Notes: a model not told the origin generated them from the sequence alone. A DNA stretch of 64,000 nucleotides from Neobacillus bataviensis LMG 21833 (GCF_000307875.1 NZ_AJLS01000074.1:61403-125402), one strand, 5' to 3'. Shown: positions 9,975 through 18,979, numbered from the stretch's first letter. A program made the numbers and translations.

Positions 9975-10625
9975 TTAATCCAGTTTGGTGGTTGGGTGTA
10001 CTTGCACTTTTGTATATTTTTTGTTCTTACGATTCCGCCTTTCAACATATAACAGGTTTATTACAATTCCGAGATAGACAGCGATTGGAAATGCAATCGA
10101 GCTGTCTAAAAATAATGAAAATGGAATGACAACAATCCGAAACGTGACAAAAACCCAGGTAATCGCATAACTTCGGAGAATCCATTCCTTATGCGCCTTT
10201 ATTTTTCTTTGGGTCGCCCTAATCACACCCATTGAAGTGGTCCATAACCAAAAGACATTAAGGACAAGAAAAGCAATCATCGTTCCATTCCCGCCCGTAG
10301 CCGAAAGAGAGAGATATGGAACCATTAGAATATTTATAAAAATGGCTACCGCATAAATTTTTCCCAGCATTTTATGAAGCCTTGGGTTCTGTTGGCTTTT
10401 CCTTGTCAGTTGAAACGGACCAATGGCAAGCGAGATTGTACCTAATAAAATATGCGGGTAGAAAAACCACTTCCACCTTGTCAGAGAGAAATCGTGATCC
10501 GCCATTTTCCCTTTCACCATCGGGGCGTGCTCCACTCCATTAAGCAAAAACATCATGAAAATATAAATGGTAAATAATCCAATAATTGCATACATCAATC
10601 CTATGGTAAATTTTCTATTTTTCAT
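9975..10625 (-). CDS. DUF2306 membrane protein
   Basis: 216 residues with about six membrane helices. The pattern FYPHILLGTISLAIGPFQL, then PRLHKMLGKIYAVAIFINI, then AHKEWILRSYAITWVFVTFRI is typical of DUF2306 proteins and includes conserved His and Arg residues at the membrane faces. It overlaps the upstream GNAT gene by 11 bases, so the two are translationally coupled, and a TetR operator lies ahead of the pair. Function unknown. Confidence 0.8.
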   Translation of the reverse strand: MKNRKFTIGLMYAIIGLFTIYIFMMFLLNGVEHAPMVKGKMADHDFSLTRWKWFFYPHILLGTISLAIGPFQLTRKSQQNPRLHKMLGKIYAVAIFINILMVPYLSLSATGGNGTMIAFLVLNVFWLWTTSMGVIRATQRKIKAHKEWILRSYAITWVFVTFRIVVIPFSLFLDSSIAFPIAVYLGIVINLLYVERRNRKNKKYTKVQVHPTTKLD

Positions 10626-11139
10626 TTTTTATACTCCCTGCTATTATTTTTTCAAAACATAAATATGGGGCTGCCCGGAATGGAAAACGAATCATTCCCC
10701 TTTCTTGATAACCAGCCCGTTCGTACATTTTCACTGCCCCTGTATTTAAACTAAATACATCAAGTCGTATACTTGAAAATCCATTTCCACGGGCATAGTC
10801 TTCTGCAAATTGGAGCAGTTGTTTTCCATAACCTTTCCCTTGATAATCTGGATGAACAGCTAATCGATGAATTAATAATGATTTTCCTACTTCATCCTCC
10901 CATTTAAGTTCCTGATATTTTTTGCTTTCATTTGTATCAACAACGACCGCACCGATTATTTTTTTATCTACTAATAAACCAAAAAGATGGCCATTTTTAA
11001 TATCTGCCTTTACGATAAATCGATTGGGATATAGTCGATCCCACTGCTTTATCCCTTTTCTCCTTAAATCGGCGGTAATGTCAGCATATAACTGAACCAC
11101 TACCTTTAATTCAATAAGTTCAATCGCTTGAATTTCCAT
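10615..11139 (-). CDS. GNAT family N-acetyltransferase
   Basis: 174 residues with one GNAT domain: LLIHRLAVHPDYQGKGYGKQLLQFAEDYA supplies the acetyl-CoA pyrophosphate loop (Q/R-x-x-G-x-G/A), and VKMYERAGYQERG is the C-terminal motif. It heads a two-gene unit with the DUF2306 gene and is preceded by the operator at 11154-11174, so it probably belongs to the neighbouring TetR regulon. Confidence 0.85.
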   Translation of the reverse strand: MEIQAIELIELKVVVQLYADITADLRRKGIKQWDRLYPNRFIVKADIKNGHLFGLLVDKKIIGAVVVDTNESKKYQELKWEDEVGKSLLIHRLAVHPDYQGKGYGKQLLQFAEDYARGNGFSSIRLDVFSLNTGAVKMYERAGYQERGMIRFPFRAAPYLCFEKIIAGSIKNEK

Positions 11140-11153
11140 TACAGCACCTCATA

Positions 11154-11174
11154 ACAAACCGACTGTCGGTATGT
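11154..11174. promoter_or_regulatory. TetR-type operator copy 1
   Basis: ACAAACCGAC-T-GTCGGTATGT is a 21-bp inverted repeat that differs from the copy at 12529-12549 at two positions. It lies between the GNAT-DUF2306 unit and the end of the TetR gene, just upstream of the GNAT start. Confidence 0.75.
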
Positions 11175-11203
11175 TTGTTTTTTAAAATTCCCTTACCCGG
11201 GAA

Positions 11204-11803
11204 TTATGTTAATGTCTTAATGATGACTTTAAATATATCACTAGAATCCACATTGTCCGTCTCATCCTTGGATAAAATTTGGGTAACTCTTAGACCGTAT
11301 GAAAAAGTCATCAACAATCTTGCCATTTTTTCTGCGTCAATGTTTGGTGGAATCACCCCATTTTCCTGACCCATTTTTATCCACTTCGCACCTGTTTCTT
11401 TACTATACCTATAAATATTATTTAGGATTTTTTGGACCTTCTCATTATCCTGACTTAACAAATAGATAAAAATTAAATTGCCGATATCATTTGTATTCTG
11501 CCGCGATGAAAAAAATTGGCCGACTGTGTTGAAACCTCCTTGGTTAGAGGATCCTTCTCTAATGGAACGAGTAATGTTCATGTGAAATTTTTCATTCATT
11601 TCTTCAATTTTTGATTGAAGGATCAGACCAAATAATTCATCCTTACTTTCGACATAATGATAAATGGCCCCTTTAGACAAACCTGATCTCTCAATAATAT
11701 CTTTTAATGTTGTATTCCGACAGCCCTTTTCGAGGATGATTTCTTCTGTGATCGATAATATATGTTGGAAGCTTTGATTAGTGTAAATGTTTGAATGATT
11801 CAT
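11204..11803 (-). CDS. TetR/AcrR family transcriptional regulator
   Basis: 199 residues. The N-terminal helix-turn-helix reads ITEEIILEKGCRNTTLKDII followed by ERSGLSKGAIYHYVESKDEL, the standard TetR DNA-binding region (about 15-60). The C-terminal ligand domain is all-helical. AAGGAAGGTAATAAA precedes the ATG. It lies downstream of the VC0807-like gene and probably shares its promoter, with operator copies ahead of both flanking units. Ligand unknown. Confidence 0.9.
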   Translation of the reverse strand: MNHSNIYTNQSFQHILSITEEIILEKGCRNTTLKDIIERSGLSKGAIYHYVESKDELFGLILQSKIEEMNEKFHMNITRSIREGSSNQGGFNTVGQFFSSRQNTNDIGNLIFIYLLSQDNEKVQKILNNIYRYSKETGAKWIKMGQENGVIPPNIDAEKMARLLMTFSYGLRVTQILSKDETDNVDSSDIFKVIIKTLT

Positions 11804-11837
11804 TTTATTACCTTCCTTACGTAATCTAGTAGTTGGT

Positions 11838-12482
11838 TTATTGAATATGGGTAAGGTGATCTAAGCGTACTTTTGCATAACGACGATATACAATGGTAAA
11901 TAGAATTGCTGCTCCTATTACACTGTAAAAAATAAGTTGTGAGACGGCTAAAAAGGTGGAAATGGATAATTCATAAACAAGGATGATTTTAACGATTGCC
12001 TCACCCAATAAAGCAATTCCCCAAATGGCAGTCATAATTCTTAGGACAGTACGGAAATAGGGAATTTCCCAATTTTTCTTGAACTTACCCTTTTGTTCAG
12101 ATGCATCCTCCGCACTAAATTTTATCGCAAAATGATAAATCAGCGGTTTAGAAAAGAACAGTGAGGCAATAAAAATCAGTCCTAATAATCCTGTAACCAT
12201 GGATTCCCTTAATAAAATAAGTCGTTCATTTCCACCTAACACAAATGCCAATAAACTTAATATGAAGCCGGTAAGCATAAAAAGACCAAATGCATCTGCT
12301 TTTTTATATTTTACAATATGGTAAAGATTATCAGCTAAGGGGATCAATGTTGCGACTAACAATGAGACGAAGCTTGAATAGTAATTTGTCAGCAGGTTAT
12401 ACACTACAACAGGAACGGCACCATTAATAACCAAACTAATAACAATCATTTGGATTACTTTTCTTTTAGACGAAACCTTCAC
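11838..12482 (-). CDS. VC0807-like integral membrane protein
   Basis: 214 residues with about six membrane helices (VISLVINGAVPVVVYNLL, FGLFMLTGFILSLLAFVL and others). The sequence LIPLADNLYHIVKYKK fits the VC0807/intracellular septation-like membrane family that is often placed beside TetR regulators. An operator palindrome sits about 46 bases upstream of the start. It is likely the main target of the TetR protein encoded next to it. Confidence 0.7.
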   Translation of the reverse strand: MKVSSKRKVIQMIVISLVINGAVPVVVYNLLTNYYSSFVSLLVATLIPLADNLYHIVKYKKADAFGLFMLTGFILSLLAFVLGGNERLILLRESMVTGLLGLIFIASLFFSKPLIYHFAIKFSAEDASEQKGKFKKNWEIPYFRTVLRIMTAIWGIALLGEAIVKIILVYELSISTFLAVSQLIFYSVIGAAILFTIVYRRYAKVRLDHLTHIQ

Positions 12483-12528
12483 GTTTCATTCTCCTCTTTT
12501 CGTTTACTTTATATTCCACTTTTATCAT

Positions 12529-12549
12529 ACAAACCGACCGTCGGTTTGT
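12529..12549. promoter_or_regulatory. TetR-type operator copy 2
   Basis: ACAAACCGAC-C-GTCGGTTTGT is a perfect 21-bp palindrome with a one-base centre, upstream of the VC0807-like/TetR unit. This is the arm pattern of many TetR-family operators. Confidence 0.8.
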
Positions 12550-12611
12550 CAATAAGATTTTTTACTTTTTTTTCCTAGGTATTTTTATCCTGCACTGCAA
12601 TACCATTCAAA

Positions 12612-12634
12612 AGACAGTGAGAGCCTCACCGTCT
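12612..12634 (-). terminator. Terminator after the epimerase gene
   Basis: AGACGGTGAG pairs with CTCACTGTCT, followed by TTTTG on the minus strand, just past the stop at 12652. Confidence 0.65.
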
Positions 12635-12651
12635 CCGTAGGTTATATTCAT

Positions 12652-13626
12652 CTAGTGGATGCCAAAGTACTTTTGATACCAAGCGATTGTACTTTCTAAA
12701 CCGGTATCCAAGTCAAAGGCTGGGTGCCAGTCTAACAACTCCTTTGCTTTTTTAGCAGATAAATATGGATGTTTGCTTTCATGGCTAACTTGATGTTGAA
12801 TAAACGGCCGTAAATCACTCTTCAACATGTTTATGATTCGTTCAACCACTGCCAATATCGTTTGCGGATTTTCGTAACCGAAATTAAAGGCTTCTCCAGC
12901 TAGCTTTCTGCTTTCCAGTTTTTCTGCTGCCAGTAAATGGGCTTCCACGGCATCCCTAATGTAAAAAAAGTCACGGACTATGGTGCCATCATTGCGGATC
13001 TCCGGTACTTTATTTTGCAAAACGGATTGAATGGTATAAGGAATGATTCTATTAAAATTCAAATCTCCCTCTCCAAATAAATTTCCGCATCTTATGATAC
13101 AGGCTGGTAGTTGATAGGTTTGAAAATACGTGTTCGTGAGTAAATCTGCACAGCTTTTAGAAACGTCGAATGGGTATCTCCCTTGAAGTGGTAATGTTTC
13201 AATATAAGGCGTTGGGGATTGATCGCCATAGGCTTTTTCACTGGATGTGACAATGACTCGTTTAACGGAAGTTTGTCGACACGCCTCCAAAACGTTCCAG
13301 GTTCCGCGAATATTGGTTTCAAATGTAGCCACTGGATTTTGAGTTGCAAATCCTACATCAGCTTGTGCTGCCACATGAAAAACGGTATCAATTTCAAAGT
13401 CTTCGATCGATTGTTTAATGACCTGTAAATCCTCCACACTTCCATTAACAAGGTTCATTCGTTTAAAAGACTCTTCCTGTAAAATAGAGAAATGGATGTT
13501 TCTGACCAACCCGGTTACCTTTGCGCCTTTTTGAAGCAATTCTTGCACCAAATGCCTTCCCACAAATCCAGTGCATCCCGTCACAAAAACGTTTCTATGT
13601 TCCCAGAATGTGTTTAAGCCGACCAT
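12652..13626 (-). CDS. NAD-dependent sugar epimerase/dehydratase, CDP-glucose 4,6-dehydratase-like
   Basis: 324 residues of extended SDR type. Seen: [19 protein letters not shown] (NAD-binding GxxGxxG), [27 protein letters not shown], then [13 protein letters not shown], which gives the YxxxK-like active site (here Y-P-F-D-V-S-K). The TS-x-KAYG and R-Y-P/Y-D-x-S-K layout resembles RfbG rather than GalE. The remnant rfbF in the same strand order supports a CDP-hexose route, but rfbF is broken, so the enzyme may lack its substrate supply. A GDP-mannose or other sugar substrate remains possible. Confidence 0.75.
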   Translation of the reverse strand: MVGLNTFWEHRNVFVTGCTGFVGRHLVQELLQKGAKVTGLVRNIHFSILQEESFKRMNLVNGSVEDLQVIKQSIEDFEIDTVFHVAAQADVGFATQNPVATFETNIRGTWNVLEACRQTSVKRVIVTSSEKAYGDQSPTPYIETLPLQGRYPFDVSKSCADLLTNTYFQTYQLPACIIRCGNLFGEGDLNFNRIIPYTIQSVLQNKVPEIRNDGTIVRDFFYIRDAVEAHLLAAEKLESRKLAGEAFNFGYENPQTILAVVERIINMLKSDLRPFIQHQVSHESKHPYLSAKKAKELLDWHPAFDLDTGLESTIAWYQKYFGIH

Positions 13627-13719
13627 GCAAATATCAGGCCTTCCCTCAAAATTATTTTTTCTCGATTACGAATCAATTGAACCGGATCCTAAAATGAGGT
13701 TTATGAAAAATATTGATGC

Positions 13720-14637
13720 CTACCAATAACTTTTTAAGTCTTCCTCCGTCGCAAATCCGTTAAAACTTGGCTCATTATGTTTTATCAGGGTAATGAGTTG
13801 GGTTAGCATCTTCTGATAAATGGTGAAAACAAAAGGAGTATTTTCCGTGGTCGAGTGGATGAGTTCTGGATGATCATCCCGCTCTATTATTCTTACACCG
13901 CTGAAATGGTAAAAGATTAGCCGGAATTGATCGATATATATATGTCCATCTTTTTCCGAAAAGGTATATTTAAGATAATTCCATGGTCCAATATTTACGC
14001 CTTGAGATTCAATATCACATATAGTAGTAAATAATTTAGGCATTTCATTTAAATACTTTTGATCACCAAATATCCCTCTTTTAGGGTCTATATTGCAAGC
14101 TTCTATCGTTTTCTCCTTCCACCAGTTCAAGCAAGCAATCCCCATCTCATCGCGCTTAAAACTGATAAATCCCGAATTATATTCACCAGTTACATTTGTG
14201 ACCCTTTTGATAAAATTTGGTTTCCATTCTGGTTTGTATTTTTCCTCCCTTGATAATAAGACTGAACAATTTGGCTGTTTTTTTAAAATTTTCTCAGGAT
14301 CTTCCCAAAAATATAAATCTGAATCCATAAACGTTACTCGCATTACTTTTGGATACTTAGTAAGAATCTTCTCCAGAAATACGGCTTTCAAAGTCCAACA
14401 GTATTCGTGTATTTTTCGTTCTTTTTTTAAAGATACAACGGACTCAGCTAGTTCATTTTCATGGAATACATGTACTTTTTTCCAATTCAATTTATTTAGG
14501 AGATTGTAAGTTTCATCGTCAACACAGAGGACAAAAAACTGATAGTTCCCAGCTTTTACTTTATACAGGGAAGCAATCAAGGCAAGGAACTGATACAATC
14601 TACTTTTTGTAATAATAGTGCAATAAACACTTTCCAA
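13720..14637 (-). CDS. Glycosyltransferase, GT-A fold, paralogue 1
   Basis: 305 residues. VYCTIITKSRLYQFLALIAS opens the nucleotide-sugar domain and FMDSDLYFWEDPEKIL supplies the DxD metal site (about 110). GEYNSGFISFKRDE, FGDQKYLNEMP and GVNIGPWNYLKY are shared almost unchanged with the upstream paralogue. The TTG start at 14637 is 8 bases after GAGGTG. It probably adds a sugar to a surface or spore glycan in the cytoplasm. Donor and acceptor unknown. Confidence 0.75.
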   Translation of the reverse strand: MESVYCTIITKSRLYQFLALIASLYKVKAGNYQFFVLCVDDETYNLLNKLNWKKVHVFHENELAESVVSLKKERKIHEYCWTLKAVFLEKILTKYPKVMRVTFMDSDLYFWEDPEKILKKQPNCSVLLSREEKYKPEWKPNFIKRVTNVTGEYNSGFISFKRDEMGIACLNWWKEKTIEACNIDPKRGIFGDQKYLNEMPKLFTTICDIESQGVNIGPWNYLKYTFSEKDGHIYIDQFRLIFYHFSGVRIIERDDHPELIHSTTENTPFVFTIYQKMLTQLITLIKHNEPSFNGFATEEDLKSYW

Positions 14638-14684
14638 ACCATAAACACCTCATTCCTTGAATGACTTGTCTTACCCTAAGCAAC

Positions 14685-15638
14685 TTAATTCCAATATTTT
14701 TGCAAATCGGATTTGTTTGCGAAGCCATAAAAGTTTGGTTCCATGTTCTTTACTAAATAGACTACATTACTAAGTTCTATTTGATATTTTTGATAAATAA
14801 AGGGCAGGTTTTTTTGATTCCCGCGATAAACAGACTGGATTTTGTCTTCGGATATTACTCTTAAACCACTAAAATGATAAAAAATGAGCAATTGATCATC
14901 AATAAAAATCGAATCATTCACGTTAGAAAATTGGTACTTTAATTCATTCCATGGACCAATATTTACTCCGGGTGTTGTAATGGAACAAATACCAGGGAAT
15001 AACATGGAGAGTTCGTCTAAATACTTTTGATCTCCGAAAAGACCTTCTTCGGGTGAAATCTTACAATTCTCCAGACATTTTTCCTTCCACCATTTCACTG
15101 ATTTGAGTCCAATTTCATCCCGTTTAAAGCTGATAAACCCCGAATTGTATAGACCAGTTATCTTAATCCTTCTTTTTAGTGCCGCCTGATTCATGTTAGG
15201 TTTATATTTTTCTTCGTTAGAAAGCAACACAGAACAGTCAGGTTGGTTTTTAAAAATCCACCGTGGATCTCCCCAAAAATACAAATCCGAATCTAGATAA
15301 GTAATCCGCTTTACGTTGGGAAACGAAGTCAACACATATTCGCATATAGCAGGCTTCAGGGTCCAACAGTATTCATGGATCTTACGTTGTTCCTTTAGTA
15401 ATCGAATGCCTTTATCCAATTTTTTCTCGCGGATTAAATACAGATTCTTATATTTGAGTTTTTTTATTAGCTTACGTGATTCATCATCAACACAATGAAT
15501 AAATAGGAAAAAATCATTCCCCATCACCTGAAATAAAGACGCAAGCAACGCAAGACCTTGGTACAGCCTTCCATTTGTTACGATCATGCAAAAAAAGTTC
15601 TCAGAATCCGGTTGATCCCTCACTTTTGCTTTGGAAGC
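14685..15638 (-). CDS. Glycosyltransferase, GT-A fold, paralogue 2
   Basis: About 317 residues from the ATG at 15638, which follows an AAGGGAAT box; the ATG at 15662 would overlap rfbF more. It has the same signature set as the downstream gene: NFFCMIVTNGRLYQGLALL, YLDSDLYFWGDPRWI (DxD), GLYNSGFISFKRDE, FGDQKYLDEL, GVNIGPWNELKY and FYHFSGLR. The 47-base gap and strong likeness indicate tandem duplication with divergence. It overlaps the end of the rfbF remnant by 19 bases, so the old operon order was rfbF, GT, GT, epimerase. Confidence 0.75.
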   Translation of the reverse strand, partial: ASKAKVRDQPDSENFFCMIVTNGRLYQGLALLASLFQVMGNDFFLFIHCVDDESRKLIKKLKYKNLYLIREKKLDKGIRLLKEQRKIHEYCWTLKPAICEYVLTSFPNVKRITYLDSDLYFWGDPRWIFKNQPDCSVLLSNEEKYKPNMNQAALKRRIKITGLYNSGFISFKRDEIGLKSVKWWKEKCLENCKISPEEGLFGDQKYLDELSMLFPGICSITTPGVNIGPWNELKYQFSNVNDSIFIDDQLLIFYHFSGLRVISEDKIQSVYRGNQKNLPFIYQKYQIELSNVVYLVKNMEPNFYGFANKSDLQKYWN

Positions 15639-16165
15639 CATAACCGATTCCCTTGCTCCCACATTTTATTGATCTCTAATACGTTTTTATAAGTATCAAT
15701 AGCTGTCCAAAATCCTTCATGAAGAAAGACGGACAATTGGCGATTCTCGGTTAATTTTTTCATTGGTTCTTCTTCAAAGATGCACGTTGTTTCGTCTGTT
15801 AAGTAGTTAAACACCTCAGGTTGGAAAACGAAAAAACCGCCATTTATGATTCCTTCTACCTTTGTTTTTTCCTCAAAGGATTCTGCCATCCCCTGATTAA
15901 CTTCTAAAGTTCCAAATTGACTTTTCTTCTTGATTCCGGTTACCGTCGCGATCGTTCCTTTCGTACGGTGGAATTTCAACAACTCTTGTAAATTAATGTC
16001 AGATAAACCATCTCCATAAGTTACCATAAAGCTTTCGTCCCCGATGTATTTCTTCGCTCTTTTGATTCTGCTCCCTGTCATTGTGTCTAGACCTGTATCA
16101 ACAAAAGTGATTTTCCATTTTTCAGTTTGGCCTAAGATTTGAACTTGTCCCACCTGTGAATCCAT
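15620..16165 (-). pseudogene. rfbF: Glucose-1-phosphate cytidylyltransferase, 5'-truncated
   Basis: 181 residues matching the middle and C-terminal parts of RfbF: WKITFVDTGLDTMTGSRIKR, FMVTYGDGLSDINL, GFFVFQPEVFNYL, EEEPMKKL and the HEGFWTAIDTYKN ending. The first 80 or so residues are absent, including the nucleotide-binding start (normally MKAVILAGGxGTRLSE), so the product cannot bind CTP normally. Homology can be read upstream to about 16177-16190, where plus-strand YheC/YheD-like sequence takes over. It is a rearrangement scar rather than a point mutation. Confidence 0.8.
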
Positions 16166-16171
16166 TGTAAA

Positions 16172-16468
16172 ACTATTATTCTTCCATTCGAGGAATTATT
16201 AGAAAAGAGTACATTAAATCCTGAAGAAGTGAAAAAGAAAACGGAAGAGATTGCTTTAAAAATGGCGATTACATTAGGAAATGAATTAGCGGGTCTTGCC
16301 GATATCGGTTTTGATATAGGACTTAAAAAAAATGGACAGCCCGTTTTCATCGAATGCAATTGCAAGGATTTACGTTACAGCTTTCGACTAGCAAACATGC
16401 TCCATGTTTGGAAACAAACCTATTTCAATCCAATAGGTTATGGCAGATATATTTATGATCATTTATGA
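16172..16468 (+). pseudogene. YheC/YheD-like ATP-grasp protein, C-terminal remnant
   Basis: The open frame reads LPFEELLEKSTLNPEEVKKK, then ELAGLADIGFDIGLKKNGQP, VFIECNCKDLRYSF and an IGYGRYIYDHL end. The (D)IGLxKNGxPxxIExNxK motif is the catalytic ATP-grasp segment of the spore-associated YheC/YheD family. About 98 C-terminal residues remain, out of roughly 350-450 in intact relatives. The only internal start is a GTG at 16229 without an RBS. Its 5' edge abuts the 5' edge of the rfbF remnant. Confidence 0.7.
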
Positions 16469-16614
16469 ATTTTGTAGAATGTTAGAAGAAAATGGAGAAT
16501 GGTTTCAGTTTAGCAATTTGAAATAAATGGGTAAACAAAAACTAAGAGGATAATAGTTTAAAACATAAATAATATTCAAATAATGCTACTCTGAATCAAA
16601 TGGAGGGTTGAATC

Positions 16615-16722
16615 ATGAAAATTAAAAAACATGAATGGCTTTCATTGAGCAAAGAATTAAAACTGAAGCTGATACGTTTAGCAATATTGGAAAACCACTA
16701 CAAAAAACCCACGCTGTTTTAA
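16615..16722 (+). CDS. Possible 35-residue peptide
   Basis: GGAGGGTTGAATC precedes an ATG opening a 35-codon frame (MKIKKHEWLSLSKELKLKLI and a further 15 residues). The peptide is basic and helix-prone with hydrophobic spacing. The RBS is good, but no homologue comes to mind and the region is otherwise non-coding, so it may be chance or a gene remnant. Confidence 0.3.
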   Translation: MKIKKHEWLSLSKELKLKLIRLAILENHYKKPTLF

Positions 16723-16782
16723 ACCAAAAACGGTCCGAATCTTGTTGTATTTAAGCTATTTTCACTGGTTTTACTTGCTATC

Positions 16783-16935
16783 TTTCATTTACCTAAATCT
16801 CAAAATTAATCTCAATCGGTCAATGAAAGTCTATTCCATTGACCGATTATAAATATATTAGCCTCATATGGTAAATGAAACCCCATTCTATTTACCCAAA
16901 TCTCAAAATGAAACCTAACTCAGTCTATGAAAGTA
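16783..16935. repeat. Cluster of direct and inverted repeats
   Basis: A unit around TTTACC(T/C)AAATCTCAAAAT occurs at about 16787 and again at about 16890 with diverging tails that both end in (C)AATGAAAGT/CTATGAAAGT. TTTCATTTACC (16783-16793) is inverted at 16870-16880. Between them AATCGGTCAATG pairs with CATTGACCGATT (about 16813-16847). No T run follows, so it does not look like a plain terminator. Confidence 0.6.
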
Positions 16936-16971
16936 CAAAATACCATTAAAAAATAATTTTATATTAGAACT

Positions 16972-18267
16972 TTATTTACGAAACCAGACAACAACTGGGA
17001 TCAGCAGTAGAGAAAGGATGCCTCCTGCAAGTGAGAGTGTTGCATAACTTGATTGGGCAACCACCACCCCCGAAAGTGCTCCTCCAGTGGCTCCGGCTAA
17101 CGCGATCAAAACATCTACAGATCCCTGTTTTTTTGCACGTGTTGAGGGATGGGTTGCATCGACGATGAGTGCTGTGCCGCAAATCAAACCAAAGTTCCAG
17201 CCGAGCCCAAGTAATGAAAGGGCGATGATGAGAAATAACATGGAATCCCCAGGTGCAATAGCAGCAAAAATACCGGCAGCAAGCAAAGTGCCACCTGCAG
17301 CAATTGCCATGGCCGTTCTGCCAATCTTATCAACGAGAACGCCAGTCACAAATGATGGCAGGTACATAAAGGCTACATGGATACTAATAATCATTCCTAC
17401 CTCACTCAAATCATGTCCGTGGTGTCTCATTTGGACGGGTGTCATGGTCATAATGCCAACCATAACCATTTGAGTTAAAATCATTAGCGTTGTTCCAACA
17501 ATGATACCCCGTCCCTCTATCCTTTGAGTGTCACTGGTGCTAACAATTGAAAGATCTTCCCCTTCCCTACTTTTCACCGATGCAAGGCCATTAGCTACTA
17601 GGAGAGGATCAGGTCGAAGGAAAAATAAGTGTACCAAACCTGCTAAAATAAAAGCTGTGGCAGCCAAAATGAAAGGCCCGGCCAATGTTGGGACACCGAT
17701 CAACGCTGCAAATCCCCCCATTACATCAACCAAGTTTGGGCCCGCAACAGCCCCGAAAGTGGTTGAAACCATGGCAATACTGATGGCCGTCGCCCGCTGT
17801 TTAGTATTGGCCATGTCGGTACCCGCATAGCGTGCTTGGAGATTTGTTGCTGAACCAGCTCCATAGATTAATAGAGATGCAAAGAGTAATAGGAGATTAT
17901 TAGTCAATGCTGCAATCACTACTCCGATAGCGCCAATACCGCCAGTTAAAAATCCCGCTGCAAGCCCTAACCGACGACCATAACGTTGGGATAGCCGCCC
18001 CACAAGATAGGCGGCGGCGGCTGAACCCAAAGTGAACAATGCGGTGGGAACCCCGGCATATTGATCTGTGCCCAGCATATCTTGAGCAATCAGTGCCCCA
18101 ACTGTAATTCCTGCTGCTAGTCCTGCACCACCGAAAATTTGTGAAATAACTACAACTAACAAGGTTCGTCTATATAACTGTTTTTGTTTAGCTGGGGAAT
18201 CAATGTAAACATTTAACCAATCCGGATGACTTTCTAAAGCCTTTGAATGATCTGCATTATAGGACAT
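16972..18267 (-). CDS. MFS transporter
   Basis: About 431 residues with 12 predicted membrane helices. YLVGRLSQRYGRRLGLAAGF after helix 2 is the MFS motif A (GxxxDRxGRR-like), and VTGVLVDKIGRTAMA repeats it in the second half. The ATG at 18267, 7 bases after AAAGGTGG, is preferred over the GTG at 18279. Solute unknown; drug or metabolite efflux is likely for this class. It is monocistronic. Confidence 0.85.
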   Translation of the reverse strand: MSYNADHSKALESHPDWLNVYIDSPAKQKQLYRRTLLVVVISQIFGGAGLAAGITVGALIAQDMLGTDQYAGVPTALFTLGSAAAAYLVGRLSQRYGRRLGLAAGFLTGGIGAIGVVIAALTNNLLLLFASLLIYGAGSATNLQARYAGTDMANTKQRATAISIAMVSTTFGAVAGPNLVDVMGGFAALIGVPTLAGPFILAATAFILAGLVHLFFLRPDPLLVANGLASVKSREGEDLSIVSTSDTQRIEGRGIIVGTTLMILTQMVMVGIMTMTPVQMRHHGHDLSEVGMIISIHVAFMYLPSFVTGVLVDKIGRTAMAIAAGGTLLAAGIFAAIAPGDSMLFLIIALSLLGLGWNFGLICGTALIVDATHPSTRAKKQGSVDVLIALAGATGGALSGVVVAQSSYATLSLAGGILSLLLIPVVVWFRK

Positions 18268-18444
18268 AACCCAGTCCACCTTTCCACTTTCAACAATTAA
18301 TAACTAATTTTACCATAAAATTATATCTATAAATTAGCTTAAAAAGTATTTTTTTCCATCTGAATGCCATATAAAAATAACTGTTCTAATTTTTCCATAA
18401 ATTTAGTAAAATCAAAAAGTAGTAAAAAAGAAGGAGAGAAAAAC

Positions 18445-18897
18445 ATGACTTTGTACTCATTTGTATTGCTCATTCACATTGTGGGGGCAGTAGTTGGACT
18501 AGGCTCTACATTCGGCATGCCCGTGTTGATGGGAAGGGTTAAAAATGTATCTCAAGCAAAGTTTGCATTGTTAGTTTCACAAGGAACAGAGAAATTAGCC
18601 AAAATTGGAAGTATCGCATTGCTCGTAACAGGCATCATAATGGCCATTATGAATCCGGATTTATTCAAGCAAATATGGTATATAGCCTCCATCGTCATTT
18701 ACATAGCAGTTCAACCCATTGCAGCAGGGATACTTCCGAAAAAAGCTAAACTTCAAATGGAGATCCTTGAAAAACATCAAGGTGAGGATTTACCCGAAGA
18801 ATATAATATGGTAGCTAAACAGGCAATTCCACTAAATAACATCTTACACGTTTCAGCTATAGTTCTAATTATTTTAATGACAATTAAGCCTTTTTAA
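18445..18897 (+). CDS. DUF2269 membrane protein
   Basis: 150 residues with four membrane helices. SFVLLIHIVGAVVGLGSTFG at the start and a conserved pattern of small residues in helix 2 (GSIALLVTGIIMAIM) fit DUF2269. The AAGGAGAG box lies just before the ATG at 18445, so the longer upstream frame is not used. Function unknown. Confidence 0.75.
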   Translation: MTLYSFVLLIHIVGAVVGLGSTFGMPVLMGRVKNVSQAKFALLVSQGTEKLAKIGSIALLVTGIIMAIMNPDLFKQIWYIASIVIYIAVQPIAAGILPKKAKLQMEILEKHQGEDLPEEYNMVAKQAIPLNNILHVSAIVLIILMTIKPF

Positions 18898-18930
18898 ATG
18901 TTGATATTAGTATAATTTCTGACAGAATAA

Positions 18931-18954
18931 ACTCCGGGAGGAAACCCCCGGAGT
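18931..18954 (-). terminator. Terminator between DUF2269 and aldehyde dehydrogenase genes
   Basis: ACTCCGGG pairs with CCCGGAGT; on the minus strand it is followed by TTTATTC. It serves the aldehyde dehydrogenase gene and perhaps both sides. Confidence 0.7.
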
Positions 18955-18979
18955 GTCGGATTTATTTTACAATTTGACA

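Noticed and set aside
9896..10129. 77-residue plus-strand frame
   Set aside because: It spans the terminator at 9922-9952 and then is antisense to the DUF2306 gene.
16132..16365. 77-residue minus-strand frame across the breakpoint
   Set aside because: It is antisense to the YheC/YheD-like remnant and shares no similarity I know.
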